64,000 bases of DNA from an uncultured Chlorobiaceae bacterium. GTDB lineage: Bacteria > Bacteroidota > Chlorobiia > Chlorobiales > Chlorobiaceae. A model generated the notes under the pieces. It was not told where the DNA came from. It did not search any database and saw only the letters and a list, made by a program, of their open reading frames with translations. Every line of letters starts with the position of its first letter. The first letter of the stretch is position 1. Positions 1-9,252 of this stretch are shown here, one piece after another. Both the position numbers and the translations under genes were made by a program. The DNA is taken from assembly GCA_903920215.1 (NCBI GenBank), contig CAIXLG010000018.1, positions 1 through 64,000 on the forward strand, written 5' to 3'.

Positions 1-761
1 AGCAGGGCAAGTATACCGATGTAGAACCGCTCTATCGCCGTGCGTTGGCGATAACTGAAAAAGCACTTGGCCCCGATCACCCAGATGTAGCCAACTGGCT
101 GAACAATCTTGCGGGTTTGTTAAAAAAAACGCAGGGCGAGTATGCAGAAGCCGAATCGCTCTACCGCCGTTCGCTTGCTATTTATGAAGAGGCACTTGGC
201 CCCGATCACCCCGATGTGGCTAGAAGTCTGAATAATCTTGCGGTAACGCTTCAAGAGCAGGGCAAGTATACCGATGTAGAACCGCTCTATCGCCGTGCGT
301 TGGCGATAACTGAAAAAGCACTTGGCCCCGATCACCCAGATGTAGCCAACAGGCTGAACAATCTTGCGGGTTTGCTTCGAGCTCAAGGCAAGAATGCGGA
401 CGCTGAGCTGCTTTATCGACGTGCGTTGGTGATCACCGAAAAAGCCCTTGGCCCCGATCACCCAGATGGTGCAGTAAGCTTGAATAATCTTGCGGACTTT
501 CTCCAAGAACAGGGCAGGTATGCCGATGCAGAACCGCTCTTCCGCCGTGCGTTGGCGATAACTGAAAAAGCACTTGGCCCCGATCACCCCGCTGTGGCTA
601 TAAGTCTGAATAATCTTGCGCTTTTGCTGGATTCACGGGGCAAATATGCCGAAACAGAACCGCTCTATCGCCGTGCGCTAGCTATTTCCGAGAAGGCGCT
701 GGGCAAAAATCATCCTGACACAGAAACAATCAGAAATAATTTGAACTCCTTACCCAAGTAA
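1..761 (+). CDS. Tetratricopeptide-repeat (kinesin light chain-like) protein, 5' end outside window
   Basis: ORF 45-761 shows about five 42-aa repeats of the type 'AEPLYRRALAITEKALGPDHPDVA..LNNLA'; the reading frame continues to the left window edge. Confidence 0.85.
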   Translation, partial: QGKYTDVEPLYRRALAITEKALGPDHPDVANWLNNLAGLLKKTQGEYAEAESLYRRSLAIYEEALGPDHPDVARSLNNLAVTLQEQGKYTDVEPLYRRALAITEKALGPDHPDVANRLNNLAGLLRAQGKNADAELLYRRALVITEKALGPDHPDGAVSLNNLADFLQEQGRYADAEPLFRRALAITEKALGPDHPAVAISLNNLALLLDSRGKYAETEPLYRRALAISEKALGKNHPDTETIRNNLNSLPK

Positions 762-784
762 GAGGTTTGTCTAGTCATCTTGAA

Positions 785-2152
785 TCAAGCCGTAGCCGAA
801 CCTGCTTTCGGCCCCGCCCCCTTCCCCTTGCTCAGCTCCTTATCAATTTTCTCAATAAGATCATCATTCGGCAATGCAATGCGCGCCAGCTGCTTGTTCA
901 GCTCTGTCTGCAGCGTCGCTGAGTTGATCAGAGCCGCCGCTTCCCGTGCCGCCTTGATAAAGTTCAGGTCCGCCTGCTTGTCGCGCAGCTCAAAGTGCGT
1001 CGGGTAGTTCACTTCAAAGCCTGTTTTCGACGCATCAATCGCTTCCCATGCGCAGAAGTGCTCAAAGATTCTGTACTCGGTCAGTTGCAGCTGGGCCGCC
1101 TTGTCGGCAAGCAGCGTGTTCAGAATCTGAAACTCGGTTTCAATTGCCACCGCCGATATGGTCTGCTTACGGTATGTCCGCACCGGCGTAAGATGTGCCA
1201 TGCGGTTCACCATCTCGGTTTTCTTGTCGATCGTATTGAGCAGGCCGGTAAGCGCGCTTGCATCCGCCTGCAGGAGATAGGGGAGCTTGCCCGCAGGTGT
1301 GTCGGGATCCATGATAATGACACCGCCTGCACCGCTTGAAGCCTGGTCATTGATGTTCTTGACGAGCGTTTTGTGGTTTGCGCCCCTGATCATCTGGCTC
1401 AACTCGGAGAGGTCGTTATAGATGCTGATCTGCAACCCGGCAATATCCTGCAGGTCAGAGGTGGAGAGGCCTCTGGTAAGTGACTTTTTGTTGTAGTGCG
1501 GCGTTGCCGGTATGCGCCCGATCGGGTTTTTGATTGTTGTGGTTTGCGTCTCTTTCCCGACTGTTGTGCTCGTCACCACCGAATCTTTCGACCACTGGCG
1601 CACAATCTTCACATCGCCCTCCCTCGTGGTGTATTGCTCCTGCACCTCGAACCAGGTCAATTCATATTCGCCAGTTGGTTTCGGGGTAAACTCAAAATCG
1701 GTCACATCGAGCGGCGTGTAAAAGCGGAGGTATGGTCGGATACCCCCACTAATTTCATCCGCCTTCGTGTATGCCGTCGAACTCGGCTTGTCCAGAATAA
1801 CCCACACCAAGCCATAGACCGATCCCCATATCATCACCTGTTTCATGAACTCATTGAATGGCGTTCCCTCGCGGTCAGCATCTTTCAGCAAAGCGTTCAG
1901 TGGCACATTGTTGTTCAGCGTCCCCAGGTTGCGCTTCGGAGGGTCGCGCCAGATGAAGCCGCTATAGGTCGACACAACCCCTTCGCAGTGGTTTTCCAGC
2001 GGCGTCTGCTTCACCCGCTCCTGCAGCTGAGCCGACGTCTCATTGATATACTGGTAGAGATAGTTCATCTCCTTCCAAGCCCGCCCTCCCTTATAGGAGG
2101 CCTCAAACATCTTCCAGTCATCCGAATTCGCCGTATATACACTGTTCGCCAT
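785..2152 (-). CDS. Phage portal protein (DUF4055-like)
   Basis: 455 aa; 'RVKQTPLENHCEGVVSTYSGFIWRDPPKR' and 'TPVRTYRKQTISAVAIETEFQILNTLLADKAAQLQLTEYRIFEHF' resemble portal proteins; adjacent to TerL. Confidence 0.7.
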   Translation of the reverse strand: MANSVYTANSDDWKMFEASYKGGRAWKEMNYLYQYINETSAQLQERVKQTPLENHCEGVVSTYSGFIWRDPPKRNLGTLNNNVPLNALLKDADREGTPFNEFMKQVMIWGSVYGLVWVILDKPSSTAYTKADEISGGIRPYLRFYTPLDVTDFEFTPKPTGEYELTWFEVQEQYTTREGDVKIVRQWSKDSVVTSTTVGKETQTTTIKNPIGRIPATPHYNKKSLTRGLSTSDLQDIAGLQISIYNDLSELSQMIRGANHKTLVKNINDQASSGAGGVIIMDPDTPAGKLPYLLQADASALTGLLNTIDKKTEMVNRMAHLTPVRTYRKQTISAVAIETEFQILNTLLADKAAQLQLTEYRIFEHFCAWEAIDASKTGFEVNYPTHFELRDKQADLNFIKAAREAAALINSATLQTELNKQLARIALPNDDLIEKIDKELSKGKGAGPKAGSATA

Positions 2153-2214
2153 CTTCCTCTCCTCTTGTTTTTTTTAAACACTCAGCACCCAGCACTCAGT
2201 ACTCAGCACTTCTT

Positions 2215-3444
2215 TCAAACTCTCCAGTGCTCAGGTTGTTTATAATTCCGGTCCGGCATCCGCACCGGGAAGAGCTTCTCGATCGCATAGCCAGCCGCAT
2301 CGCTTGCATGCGTCAGCGCGTCATTGCTCTTGTCAATTTCGCCGCATTTCCAGCTTACCAGCTCAAAGTCTTTCAAGAGCCGAGGGCACTTCTTGCTTAC
2401 CCGTAATTTGCCTTCACGCAGCAGCTTGTTGACCGCATTGACGCGGGAGCGCACCGGCGGGTGCACAGGCCGCGCCTCCACCGTAAAGCCTTTGTCGCGA
2501 AGTATCGTGAAGTCTGTCGCATCCGAAGAGCTTTTGCGTGCACGCCCTGCAGGGTCGGGAAACACGGTAATGCCTGGGTATCGCTCATGCAGCCGGTCGG
2601 CCAGCTCGTAGGTTGTCGAGTTGTCCAGGTGAATCTCATCGAGAAACCACACAATCCCGTCCGGTGAAACAGCGAATATTTCCGCCGTCATGTTGTCGAC
2701 GTTGAAATCAATACCCGCCCGCAGCATTACGCTCATGGCGCCTTCAGCAACCATGCTTCGCTCAAAATACTTGTAGACCCGGCCAGCCGTGAGGTTCACA
2801 AACTGCCCGTTCATGTATGCGGCCCGCTGATTTTCGTCGAAGGCTTTCTCCAGCATCTTCACAAACTGCGAGGGCAGGTAGGTATTGTCAGCCGTACTGG
2901 CCACAACCGTTCCCAGATCGTACCGCCCATCAAGATTCTGCGCCAGCTCGTAACCCCAGTTGAGCTGTTCCGGCGTTCCAGTGAGAAAAAGCTCCCGATG
3001 CACCGCCTCCGGGTGCCGCAAACGGGAGAGCACCACATTGAGTATCTCGGCGTTCATGATGAACGGCTCATCAATCCCCGCAGTGGCGAGGTTCGGCCCT
3101 TTCAGCGATTCCGGTTCGTCGCCGCTTGCAATCCAGATGCGGGCGTCCCAGCCGGGCATGAAGAACTCATGGTTGGTCTTGTTGAACTCATACTCAATGT
3201 CAGCCCGGTCAAGCAGCTCGGTAATGGAGATAATGACGGTCTTTCGCGCCTGTTTGTAGGTCGGTGAAACATAAAGGTGCGGAATGGGAGCGTTCATATG
3301 GGCGCACCAGAGCGAACGCATTGCCCCGATGCGGGTTTTGCCGCACCCGTAACCACCCACAAGCAGCTTCACAAAGTTCGGCAGCTCCCAGAAGGCGCGC
3401 TGGTGCGGCAGCATCCGCTCTTTGTTGATGCCAAAGAGGGTCAT
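2215..3444 (-). CDS. Phage terminase large subunit
   Basis: 409 aa; Walker A-like 'GGYGCGKT', 'TAGIDEPFIMN', 'LFLTGTPEQLNWGYE', nuclease-like region 'AGIDFNVDNMTAEIFAV'. Confidence 0.88.
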   Translation of the reverse strand: MTLFGINKERMLPHQRAFWELPNFVKLLVGGYGCGKTRIGAMRSLWCAHMNAPIPHLYVSPTYKQARKTVIISITELLDRADIEYEFNKTNHEFFMPGWDARIWIASGDEPESLKGPNLATAGIDEPFIMNAEILNVVLSRLRHPEAVHRELFLTGTPEQLNWGYELAQNLDGRYDLGTVVASTADNTYLPSQFVKMLEKAFDENQRAAYMNGQFVNLTAGRVYKYFERSMVAEGAMSVMLRAGIDFNVDNMTAEIFAVSPDGIVWFLDEIHLDNSTTYELADRLHERYPGITVFPDPAGRARKSSSDATDFTILRDKGFTVEARPVHPPVRSRVNAVNKLLREGKLRVSKKCPRLLKDFELVSWKCGEIDKSNDALTHASDAAGYAIEKLFPVRMPDRNYKQPEHWRV

Positions 3445-3761
3445 TTTCTTCCCTGCAGCAGCAGGTCACTCCGGTAGTAGCCCCCTTCTTGCAGGTCTGC
3501 CACTCCAGGTATTGCCGTGCCGGTCGAATCCTTCACCCACACCTTCACGCCATGCACGCTTTCACGCAGCTGCACCATCTTTGTCGTTGAGCTGCCGAGA
3601 TAGACAACCCTGCTTCCGCAGCCCCAGAGGTTAAGGCTGCCGAGAAGCATGAGCAACATCGTTCCAGCCGTCAGCTTTCGCATCGTTAATAAACGCATCG
3701 TCATCCTTGTCTGGTTTAGCCGCCACAATCTGCTGCGGCTCCATCGCCGCACGCCACGCAT
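3441..3761 (-). CDS. Putative small phage lipoprotein (spanin/lysis-associated)
   Basis: Hydrophobic segment with lipobox-like '...LLGSLNLWGCGS'; sits in lysis cluster; real start probably internal. Confidence 0.45.
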   Translation of the reverse strand: MRGVRRWSRSRLWRLNQTRMTMRLLTMRKLTAGTMLLMLLGSLNLWGCGSRVVYLGSSTTKMVQLRESVHGVKVWVKDSTGTAIPGVADLQEGGYYRSDLLLQGRK

Positions 3762-3852
3762 TCGAAAGGCCGGTCAATATCCCCGGCCTACTCAAAGCCC
3801 TCACTACGCCGAGGGCAATCATCTCTGTAAGCTTTGCTATAAAAGTGTTCAT
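3631..3852 (-). CDS. Hypothetical phage protein
   Basis: 73-aa ORF overlapping neighbours within the lysis cluster. Confidence 0.35.
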   Translation of the reverse strand: MNTFIAKLTEMIALGVVRALSRPGILTGLSNAWRAAMEPQQIVAAKPDKDDDAFINDAKADGWNDVAHASRQP

Positions 3853-4127
3853 TTGGCCAGCGACAGCGCCTTCATCACGGCGATGATTTTGTCAAGAATA
3901 ACGTCATCGCTCTCGGAAGGTGTCATTTTCACAATCAGCGAAGCCACCGTAACCACGCCACCGATCACTGCCGTGATGTTTACCCAATTCGCCTGCATCC
4001 ATTCCATACCGTTCTCCGTTTTGATTAGTAAGTCACTGTGTTCCCTTGCGATACTCTCTGATAACCCTGACATGCATTTCAGCAATAGCCTGCCGCCCAC
4101 TCTCCGACTGCATATAGTAGCAGTCAC
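3849..4127 (-). CDS. Small membrane protein, holin-like (start probably internal at MEWMQANW)
   Basis: 'MEWMQANWVNITAVIGGVVTVASLIVKM' single TM segment; overlaps the endolysin gene end. Confidence 0.45.
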   Translation of the reverse strand: MTATICSRRVGGRLLLKCMSGLSESIAREHSDLLIKTENGMEWMQANWVNITAVIGGVVTVASLIVKMTPSESDDVILDKIIAVMKALSLAK

Positions 4128-4638
4128 GCTGCCGGTCCATGAAGAGGTTTTCGGTCAGCACCGCCGGGCAGTGTGATTTTGGCAGAAGCGAAATGCCGTC
4201 AGACTCTTTGTCACCGTCACCGTCCCTAAGGTCAGTGCGCACCGGAAATCCTTTGAGGTACTCAGGAGCATGGTCGCAAAAAAGCTGGGCTACAATGTCA
4301 GAGCGTGTTTTGCCTATGCTTGTAAAGACTTCAAAACCTGTTCCCTTGCCTGCATTGCCATGCACCGAAATAAGCAGGCACTGGCACCCATCCTTGTTCG
4401 ATGCGGCAATAATGCGGTTCGCCCGCACAATGCGATCTGTTATCGATATATCGAACAGCTCAGGCACAAGCCGTGTGCTGGTCACACCGTCTCGTGGCAG
4501 GATTTGCTGTATGCGGTTGACAATATTGCGGTTGAATTCCCATTCAAGGAGCTGAGTGCCGTCACTCCATACCGGCGAGCGCTTTCCTACAGTATCGTTG
4601 CCATGGCCATTGTCGAGGATAACATGGAGCTCTCTCAT
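4033..4638 (-). CDS. N-acetylmuramoyl-L-alanine amidase (endolysin)
   Basis: 'VILDNGHGNDTVGKRSPVW', 'LLISVHGNAGKGTGFEVFTS', 'AVLTENLFMDRQRDC' are Amidase_3-type motifs. Confidence 0.85.
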   Translation of the reverse strand: MRELHVILDNGHGNDTVGKRSPVWSDGTQLLEWEFNRNIVNRIQQILPRDGVTSTRLVPELFDISITDRIVRANRIIAASNKDGCQCLLISVHGNAGKGTGFEVFTSIGKTRSDIVAQLFCDHAPEYLKGFPVRTDLRDGDGDKESDGISLLPKSHCPAVLTENLFMDRQRDCYYMQSESGRQAIAEMHVRVIREYRKGTQ

Positions 4639-4949
4639 TACTGTTCAGATTTATTGTTGGACTTTCCGATGAAGTAGTCAAAAATGGAGCGTTCACGGCG
4701 GTAGATCTCACTTATCACCCGGTCACCAAGCGCGCCGGAGATATAGCCCACAATAAAGGAGAGGTCTCGTGGGAAATCCATATACTTGCAGAGGAGATAG
4801 GCAGGGCAGATAGCCAGTAGCGCCACCGTGAACCGGATAATCAAATCGCGCCCGCTTTTTATCCTGTTCTGGAACAGTCCGTGAAAAATATTGGTCAAAG
4901 CCCCCAGCAACCCGCTTACCATCAGCCCAAGCATATCCTCATTTTTCAT
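4638..4949 (-). CDS. Phage membrane protein (putative holin)
   Basis: 103 aa with several hydrophobic segments; immediately upstream of the amidase on the minus strand. Confidence 0.45.
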   Translation of the reverse strand: MKNEDMLGLMVSGLLGALTNIFHGLFQNRIKSGRDLIIRFTVALLAICPAYLLCKYMDFPRDLSFIVGYISGALGDRVISEIYRRERSIFDYFIGKSNNKSEQ

Positions 4950-4993
4950 CTCAATCTCCTTTTTCTCCTCCTTTCCCTACTGCTTACTTTCAA

Positions 4994-5584
4994 CTAAAAA
5001 CTCCTCACCGCCCTTACCGCCGGATAGTCAGTGTTCTTCAACTCCTGAAAAGGGTTACCGTCATAGAATGAGTAAATGGATACAGCGTTTGCGCTCAGCT
5101 CCGTTGAGGTCCAGTAGTACCCTTCCGGATCAAGCACCCCGATGGCAGTGCAGTTCAGGTAAAGCTTCTCAAGCTCCGTTTCACTTGGCAGATACCAGTC
5201 ACTGTAGCCGCCGCCGGTGTAGTCGAGGCAATTCTTCGCAGCGCTTGCTGTATGTCCAGCCTGCGCAATGATCTTCGTGGTGTTCGCCGCACCGGTGCCA
5301 AGGCTTGCGCTGGTGCCGGTCACCGCAAGAGTGAGGATGTTGCTCCAGTATGCCACCGCCGCCTGATCGGCTGAAGCGACAATCAGCCCGCCCGGCGTAG
5401 AAGAGCTGTAGCCAGGGTCGCCCGGAACCTTCAGGTAGGCGCAAATCCCACCGCCATAAGCCGCCCCGACAACCGGAGCAGCAGAAGCACTCCAAACGGT
5501 TGTCCCGTTGCAGACAATCGCCGAAAGCACCGTGCCGTTAAAGGTCACCGCTGTCACGGTTGTTCCATTGAAGGTGAGCGGCAT
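4994..5584 (-). CDS. DUF1566/Lcl-like domain phage protein (putative receptor-binding/fibre)
   Basis: 'GGGYSDWYLPSETELEKLYLN...GYYWTSTE...YPAVRAVRSF' is typical of DUF1566/Lcl C-terminal domains. Confidence 0.7.
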   Translation of the reverse strand: MPLTFNGTTVTAVTFNGTVLSAIVCNGTTVWSASAAPVVGAAYGGGICAYLKVPGDPGYSSSTPGGLIVASADQAAVAYWSNILTLAVTGTSASLGTGAANTTKIIAQAGHTASAAKNCLDYTGGGYSDWYLPSETELEKLYLNCTAIGVLDPEGYYWTSTELSANAVSIYSFYDGNPFQELKNTDYPAVRAVRSF

Positions 5585-5587
5585 CGT

Positions 5588-5884
5588 TCAGGTCGTTGTG
5601 AGAGTTAAGGTTGTCCCCGAAAGCGAGGCCTTCATTCCTCCGTAGACGGTCGCAGTAGCTTTCTGTGCAGCAGCATCGGTTATGCCATAGCCGCCGAGGG
5701 TAGTCGGTTTCCCCGTTATCACACTCCACGCCATTGCACCGGGCAGCTTGATAATGTTACCACTCCCGTCTTTGGTATAGAGCAGCTTGTCAGCCAGATT
5801 GACCAGCAGCTCCCCGCTGTCGCACTGCGCAGTAGTCGGCACCCGAGCCGCCACTGTCGTTCGTTTCAAAAGCACCTTTGCCAT
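5588..5884 (-). CDS. Phage tail-fibre-like protein
   Basis: 'VLLKRTTVAARVPTTAQCDSGELLVNLADKLLYTKDGSGNIIKL' resembles fibre N-terminal modules. Confidence 0.55.
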   Translation of the reverse strand: MAKVLLKRTTVAARVPTTAQCDSGELLVNLADKLLYTKDGSGNIIKLPGAMAWSVITGKPTTLGGYGITDAAAQKATATVYGGMKASLSGTTLTLTTT

Positions 5885-6342
5885 CAGAAGGTCCCGCCAT
5901 CAACCAGGCTCACGTCCAGCGTCACAAAGGCGTTCCCGGCACCCTTCGTCCAGCTCATGCTTGTGCCCATCCTGATAATGCCGTCAATTCCGTCAGTTCC
6001 CCAGATATAGCCAGACGTGCCGCCGGAGATAACGGCAACCTTCTCGTCTGTAGAACCAGCCGGAATGTTCAGGGCAGTCTTGAAGGCATCGAAGGTGATC
6101 TTCTTCTCCTTCTGGCCAGTCGTCTCGCTGTAATCGTGCATAATGACCAGGTCATTCGCCCCGTCAATCGCAGCCAGCGTCACCAGCGCATCAATTGCCG
6201 GAACAACCGGAATCTTTGTCGTCGCGCCTGTTGCAATGTGCAGCGTGCCGCGGTCAAGCGTCACCATCGGTTCGCCGGCATTCATCCCGGATGTAGGCAG
6301 GGAAGCATAGTTCCCCCGTTTCAGTTTCAGAATCTGTGCCAT
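5884..6342 (-). CDS. Phage structural protein, tropism-determinant/fibre N-terminal-like
   Basis: 'MAQILKLKRGNYASLPTSGMNAGEPMVTLDRGTLHIATG'. Confidence 0.55.
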   Translation of the reverse strand: MAQILKLKRGNYASLPTSGMNAGEPMVTLDRGTLHIATGATTKIPVVPAIDALVTLAAIDGANDLVIMHDYSETTGQKEKKITFDAFKTALNIPAGSTDEKVAVISGGTSGYIWGTDGIDGIIRMGTSMSWTKGAGNAFVTLDVSLVDGGTF

Positions 6343-6382
6343 ACCGTCACTCGTTTAATGTTATAAGCCTCTTCACTCAGCA

Positions 6383-6580
6383 CTAAAAAGTCCCTCCATC
6401 CACCACTTTTCCATCCACAACACTGTTATCAATCACCAGCCCAGCCACCAGCACAAACCCATCTTCCCGTATCTTCAGCGCCCCTTCGGGAGCCGCATTA
6501 TCCACCATCACCGCCGTATGCATTTTCACATGCCCGCCCGGCCCGAGATAATCACCAGCTGCAGGAATCAGATACGCCAT
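6383..6580 (-). CDS. Hypothetical small phage protein
   Basis: 65-aa ORF between structural genes; shares the C-terminal 'VDGGTF' with the adjacent fibre protein. Confidence 0.45.
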   Translation of the reverse strand: MAYLIPAAGDYLGPGGHVKMHTAVMVDNAAPEGALKIREDGFVLVAGLVIDNSVVDGKVVDGGTF

Positions 6581-6651
6581 AGCGGATTTTATTATTGAAT
6601 GTTAATCTTCCCTTCACTCAGCACTCAGCACTCAAAACTCAGCACTTTATT

Positions 6652-7497
6652 TCAAGCTGCTTCTTCCTCAAACCGCGCGTTCTCATCGCCGAACCGTATG
6701 TCCATCGAACCGAATGTTGCATACCCGGTCACGCAGATGATCGTCCACCCCCGTGCTTCGAGCGCCGCACAGGCCATGTTGGTGCTGGAGGTGCGCCTCG
6801 AATTCAGCCCGCCGATATCCAGCTTCCCGTTTCGTGTCGTTGTCGCAGCCAGGTCATGGAGCAGGCGGTCAATATCCCCGGCAGAGAGGTGCAGGTCACG
6901 CAGTTTTAGCTCTATACCGTTCGCCCAGTCCGGTAGCACCGCGCTGCTGTATGTGTTAACCAGCGTGCCCGAGAGGTCGATCTGTTTCAGGTGAGTAAGC
7001 TGCTTGAGAAAAGCCAAATCGCCATGCACCAGCGTGTTCTTCAAGAAAAGCTGCTGCAGCGTCACCGGCAGTTCCGAAATATCGCCTGTCACCCAGCTAC
7101 CAGTGAGCTGCAGCACTTCAAGAGCCGTCAGATTCCGGAAGGCCTTTATCTCACCTTTCAGCGAATCAGAAGCAAGAGAGTCAAATGCCGTTATCTTCTG
7201 CACCTCACCCCTGATCATCAGGTCAAACCGCCCGGCTTCCGGATAGACAGTGATAAAATGTTTATCCAGCAAATCAAACCTCACCTGATACGCTGATCCA
7301 CGCCCCCAGTTCATCGTTATGATCCCTGTGCCGTGCAGCATAAGCGATCGGCTTCCGGGCAGCTGCACATCGTACCATATACCGGAGAGCGTTGTGGGCA
7401 GTTGCCGGACACTCCACTCCCTATCTTGGTCGGAAGGGCCTGTCAAACACCATCCCTGCAGTTTGGTGCCCTTTTTTATTTCGTTAAAAAGCAGCAT
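6652..7497 (-). CDS. Leucine-rich-repeat-like phage-encoded protein
   Basis: 'LTALEVLQLTGSWVTGDISELPVTLQQLFLKNTLVHGDLAFLKQLTHLKQIDLSGTLVN' LRR-like periodicity. Confidence 0.65.
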   Translation of the reverse strand: MLLFNEIKKGTKLQGWCLTGPSDQDREWSVRQLPTTLSGIWYDVQLPGSRSLMLHGTGIITMNWGRGSAYQVRFDLLDKHFITVYPEAGRFDLMIRGEVQKITAFDSLASDSLKGEIKAFRNLTALEVLQLTGSWVTGDISELPVTLQQLFLKNTLVHGDLAFLKQLTHLKQIDLSGTLVNTYSSAVLPDWANGIELKLRDLHLSAGDIDRLLHDLAATTTRNGKLDIGGLNSRRTSSTNMACAALEARGWTIICVTGYATFGSMDIRFGDENARFEEEAA

Positions 7498-7515
7498 GGC
7501 ATCGGATACCCTTTA

Positions 7516-7977
7516 TCATCGCATCTGTCGTAAACGCGCCGCAAGCGGCATGACAAAAATCTTCTGGTAAACACTATTGACCTTGTATTCCAGCCCATCA
7601 TCAAAGACCGATTGCATCTCTTTGCCGTATGCTTTTTCGTAGAACCCGAGCATCCCTAAAAATCCCTGACCGCCAACCGAAGCACTGAGGCGCGGCAGTA
7701 TGTATGCAAAGAGCACCCGGTAAACGGAAGCTTTTACCCACTGTTCCGGATTGAGATTATCCGCATCAAAGAGAGTCGAATCAGTCGCAAGCCGGTTCAT
7801 ACCGGTTCGTGCAGGGTCGATAAGCGTCCTTTGCAGCGGCAGCCACAAAGCTTTTACATCCCTCTGAATATCCAGAGCTGCCTTTGTATGGTAGAGAGCG
7901 AACTCGCTTATCCCATGCTCAAACACATAGGGCTGGTACTCCATCAAGTCACTGTCAGCGGAATAACTCATTGTCAT
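7516..7977 (-). CDS. Hypothetical phage head-completion/connector candidate
   Basis: 153 aa, co-directional, directly downstream of the coat gene. Confidence 0.4.
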   Translation of the reverse strand: MTMSYSADSDLMEYQPYVFEHGISEFALYHTKAALDIQRDVKALWLPLQRTLIDPARTGMNRLATDSTLFDADNLNPEQWVKASVYRVLFAYILPRLSASVGGQGFLGMLGFYEKAYGKEMQSVFDDGLEYKVNSVYQKIFVMPLAARLRQMR

Positions 7978-8070
7978 GAATTTATATGTAATGAGTTACG
8001 AGTGCTGAGTGCCGAGTAAAATCAGCCATCTTCCACTCAGCACTCGGGTCTCAGCACTCAGCACTATCTT

Positions 8071-9210
8071 TTATTTGCGAAGCAAACAGGCCATATTCGG
8101 ATCCAGGCACTTCACGCCGTAGAGCACATCAAGCGCAACTTTCACGGCGGAGGTATCCGGTGCGTACCAGATACGCGAACGCATGGCAAGCTTGCTTGCC
8201 GGGTCGGACACGGTCGCCACTCTTGCATTGCCGAGCTGTTCGCCAATGTCGGAGAGGGGAGCCATGGCAAGCGCAAAAGCGTTGCGGTGGAAGGCAATGC
8301 TGTTGGTGAAGTTCATAAGACTCACACTCACCACAGCGTTGTCAGCAGTTGCCTGCGAAAGCGGTGGATAAATCTGCACGCCGCTGAAAGCGTTTCCTGC
8401 AGCAGTCACCGCTGTTGCATTCACCACTGCATAGCGCTGCGAGTCGCCAGCAATGCTGAAGGTGTCACCCATGAGAAGCGTTCCGGTGACGGTGCCAGCA
8501 TCGAGGTTGATGAGCGAACTGCCTTTTGCCATTGCGCCATTGACGGCCAGCGTTGCCACCGTGCAGGTGCCTTTGGTGTGGGTGCTTACATTCTGGTTGC
8601 CGAAAATCTCATAGCCAAGCCAGTTGCCGATATGCCCAGTCTTGAGCAAATCCTGCGAAGCAAGGCCAGCAACATTGTTGTTGCCAAACAGCTTCTGAAA
8701 TCCCGCCCGCATCGCCGAACCCACTTCAAGATTCAGGGCCCCGTCATCCATCGGCACCTTGTTGTCAAACATGATCTGGCTGAGGTTGGTCAAATCATCA
8801 ATCGAGGTTGTCGCCTGGGCATCCACATACCACGGCACCGAGGAGGCAAGCGTGTTCAGTTTCGTATCAATATCTTTGGCCAGCGCAAAGACTGCCGGGC
8901 GGATATGATCAGTAATGATCTGGTCGCCGGTAAAGGAGAGCTCCTTGTCAGACAGCGAGAACTTCACCTCTTTCCACTGGTCAAGCTTCATTTCAATGTA
9001 AGAGGTATCGATGTTCTGGTCATTCGACGGTGCATCCATAGCGGTAAAGACACCCGGTTTCTTGATCTCGATCGTACTGCCTTTCGCCTTCGAATCCTTG
9101 TCATAGCCACGGTGCACCCGTGCTGCCATACCGAGCGCCTCATGCAGTGCAATCAGCCCCTCATTGGCATAAAACAAAGGATCATAAATCCCCAGTACAT
9201 TTGTAGCCAT
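8071..9210 (-). CDS. Major capsid protein, P22 coat protein-like
   Basis: 'IYDPLFYANEGLIALHEALGMAARVHRGYDKDSKAKGSTIEIKKPG..' and 'NSIAFHRNAFALAMAPLSD' resemble the P22 gp5 family. Confidence 0.8.
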   Translation of the reverse strand: MATNVLGIYDPLFYANEGLIALHEALGMAARVHRGYDKDSKAKGSTIEIKKPGVFTAMDAPSNDQNIDTSYIEMKLDQWKEVKFSLSDKELSFTGDQIITDHIRPAVFALAKDIDTKLNTLASSVPWYVDAQATTSIDDLTNLSQIMFDNKVPMDDGALNLEVGSAMRAGFQKLFGNNNVAGLASQDLLKTGHIGNWLGYEIFGNQNVSTHTKGTCTVATLAVNGAMAKGSSLINLDAGTVTGTLLMGDTFSIAGDSQRYAVVNATAVTAAGNAFSGVQIYPPLSQATADNAVVSVSLMNFTNSIAFHRNAFALAMAPLSDIGEQLGNARVATVSDPASKLAMRSRIWYAPDTSAVKVALDVLYGVKCLDPNMACLLRK

Positions 9211-9252
9211 AGCTCAATCTCCTGTTAATGGTTTTCTGTCTGTTATCACACT

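Noticed and set aside
120-587. 155-aa ORF antisense to the TPR gene
   Set aside because: Shadow ORF; the repeat on the plus strand explains its periodicity
4994-6342. Diversity-generating retroelement
   Set aside because: No reverse transcriptase and no template/variable repeat pair visible in the window
8287-9228. 313-aa ORF antisense to the coat gene (and similar antisense ORFs at 1496-2245, 9359-10050)
   Set aside because: Shadow ORFs of strongly supported phage genes
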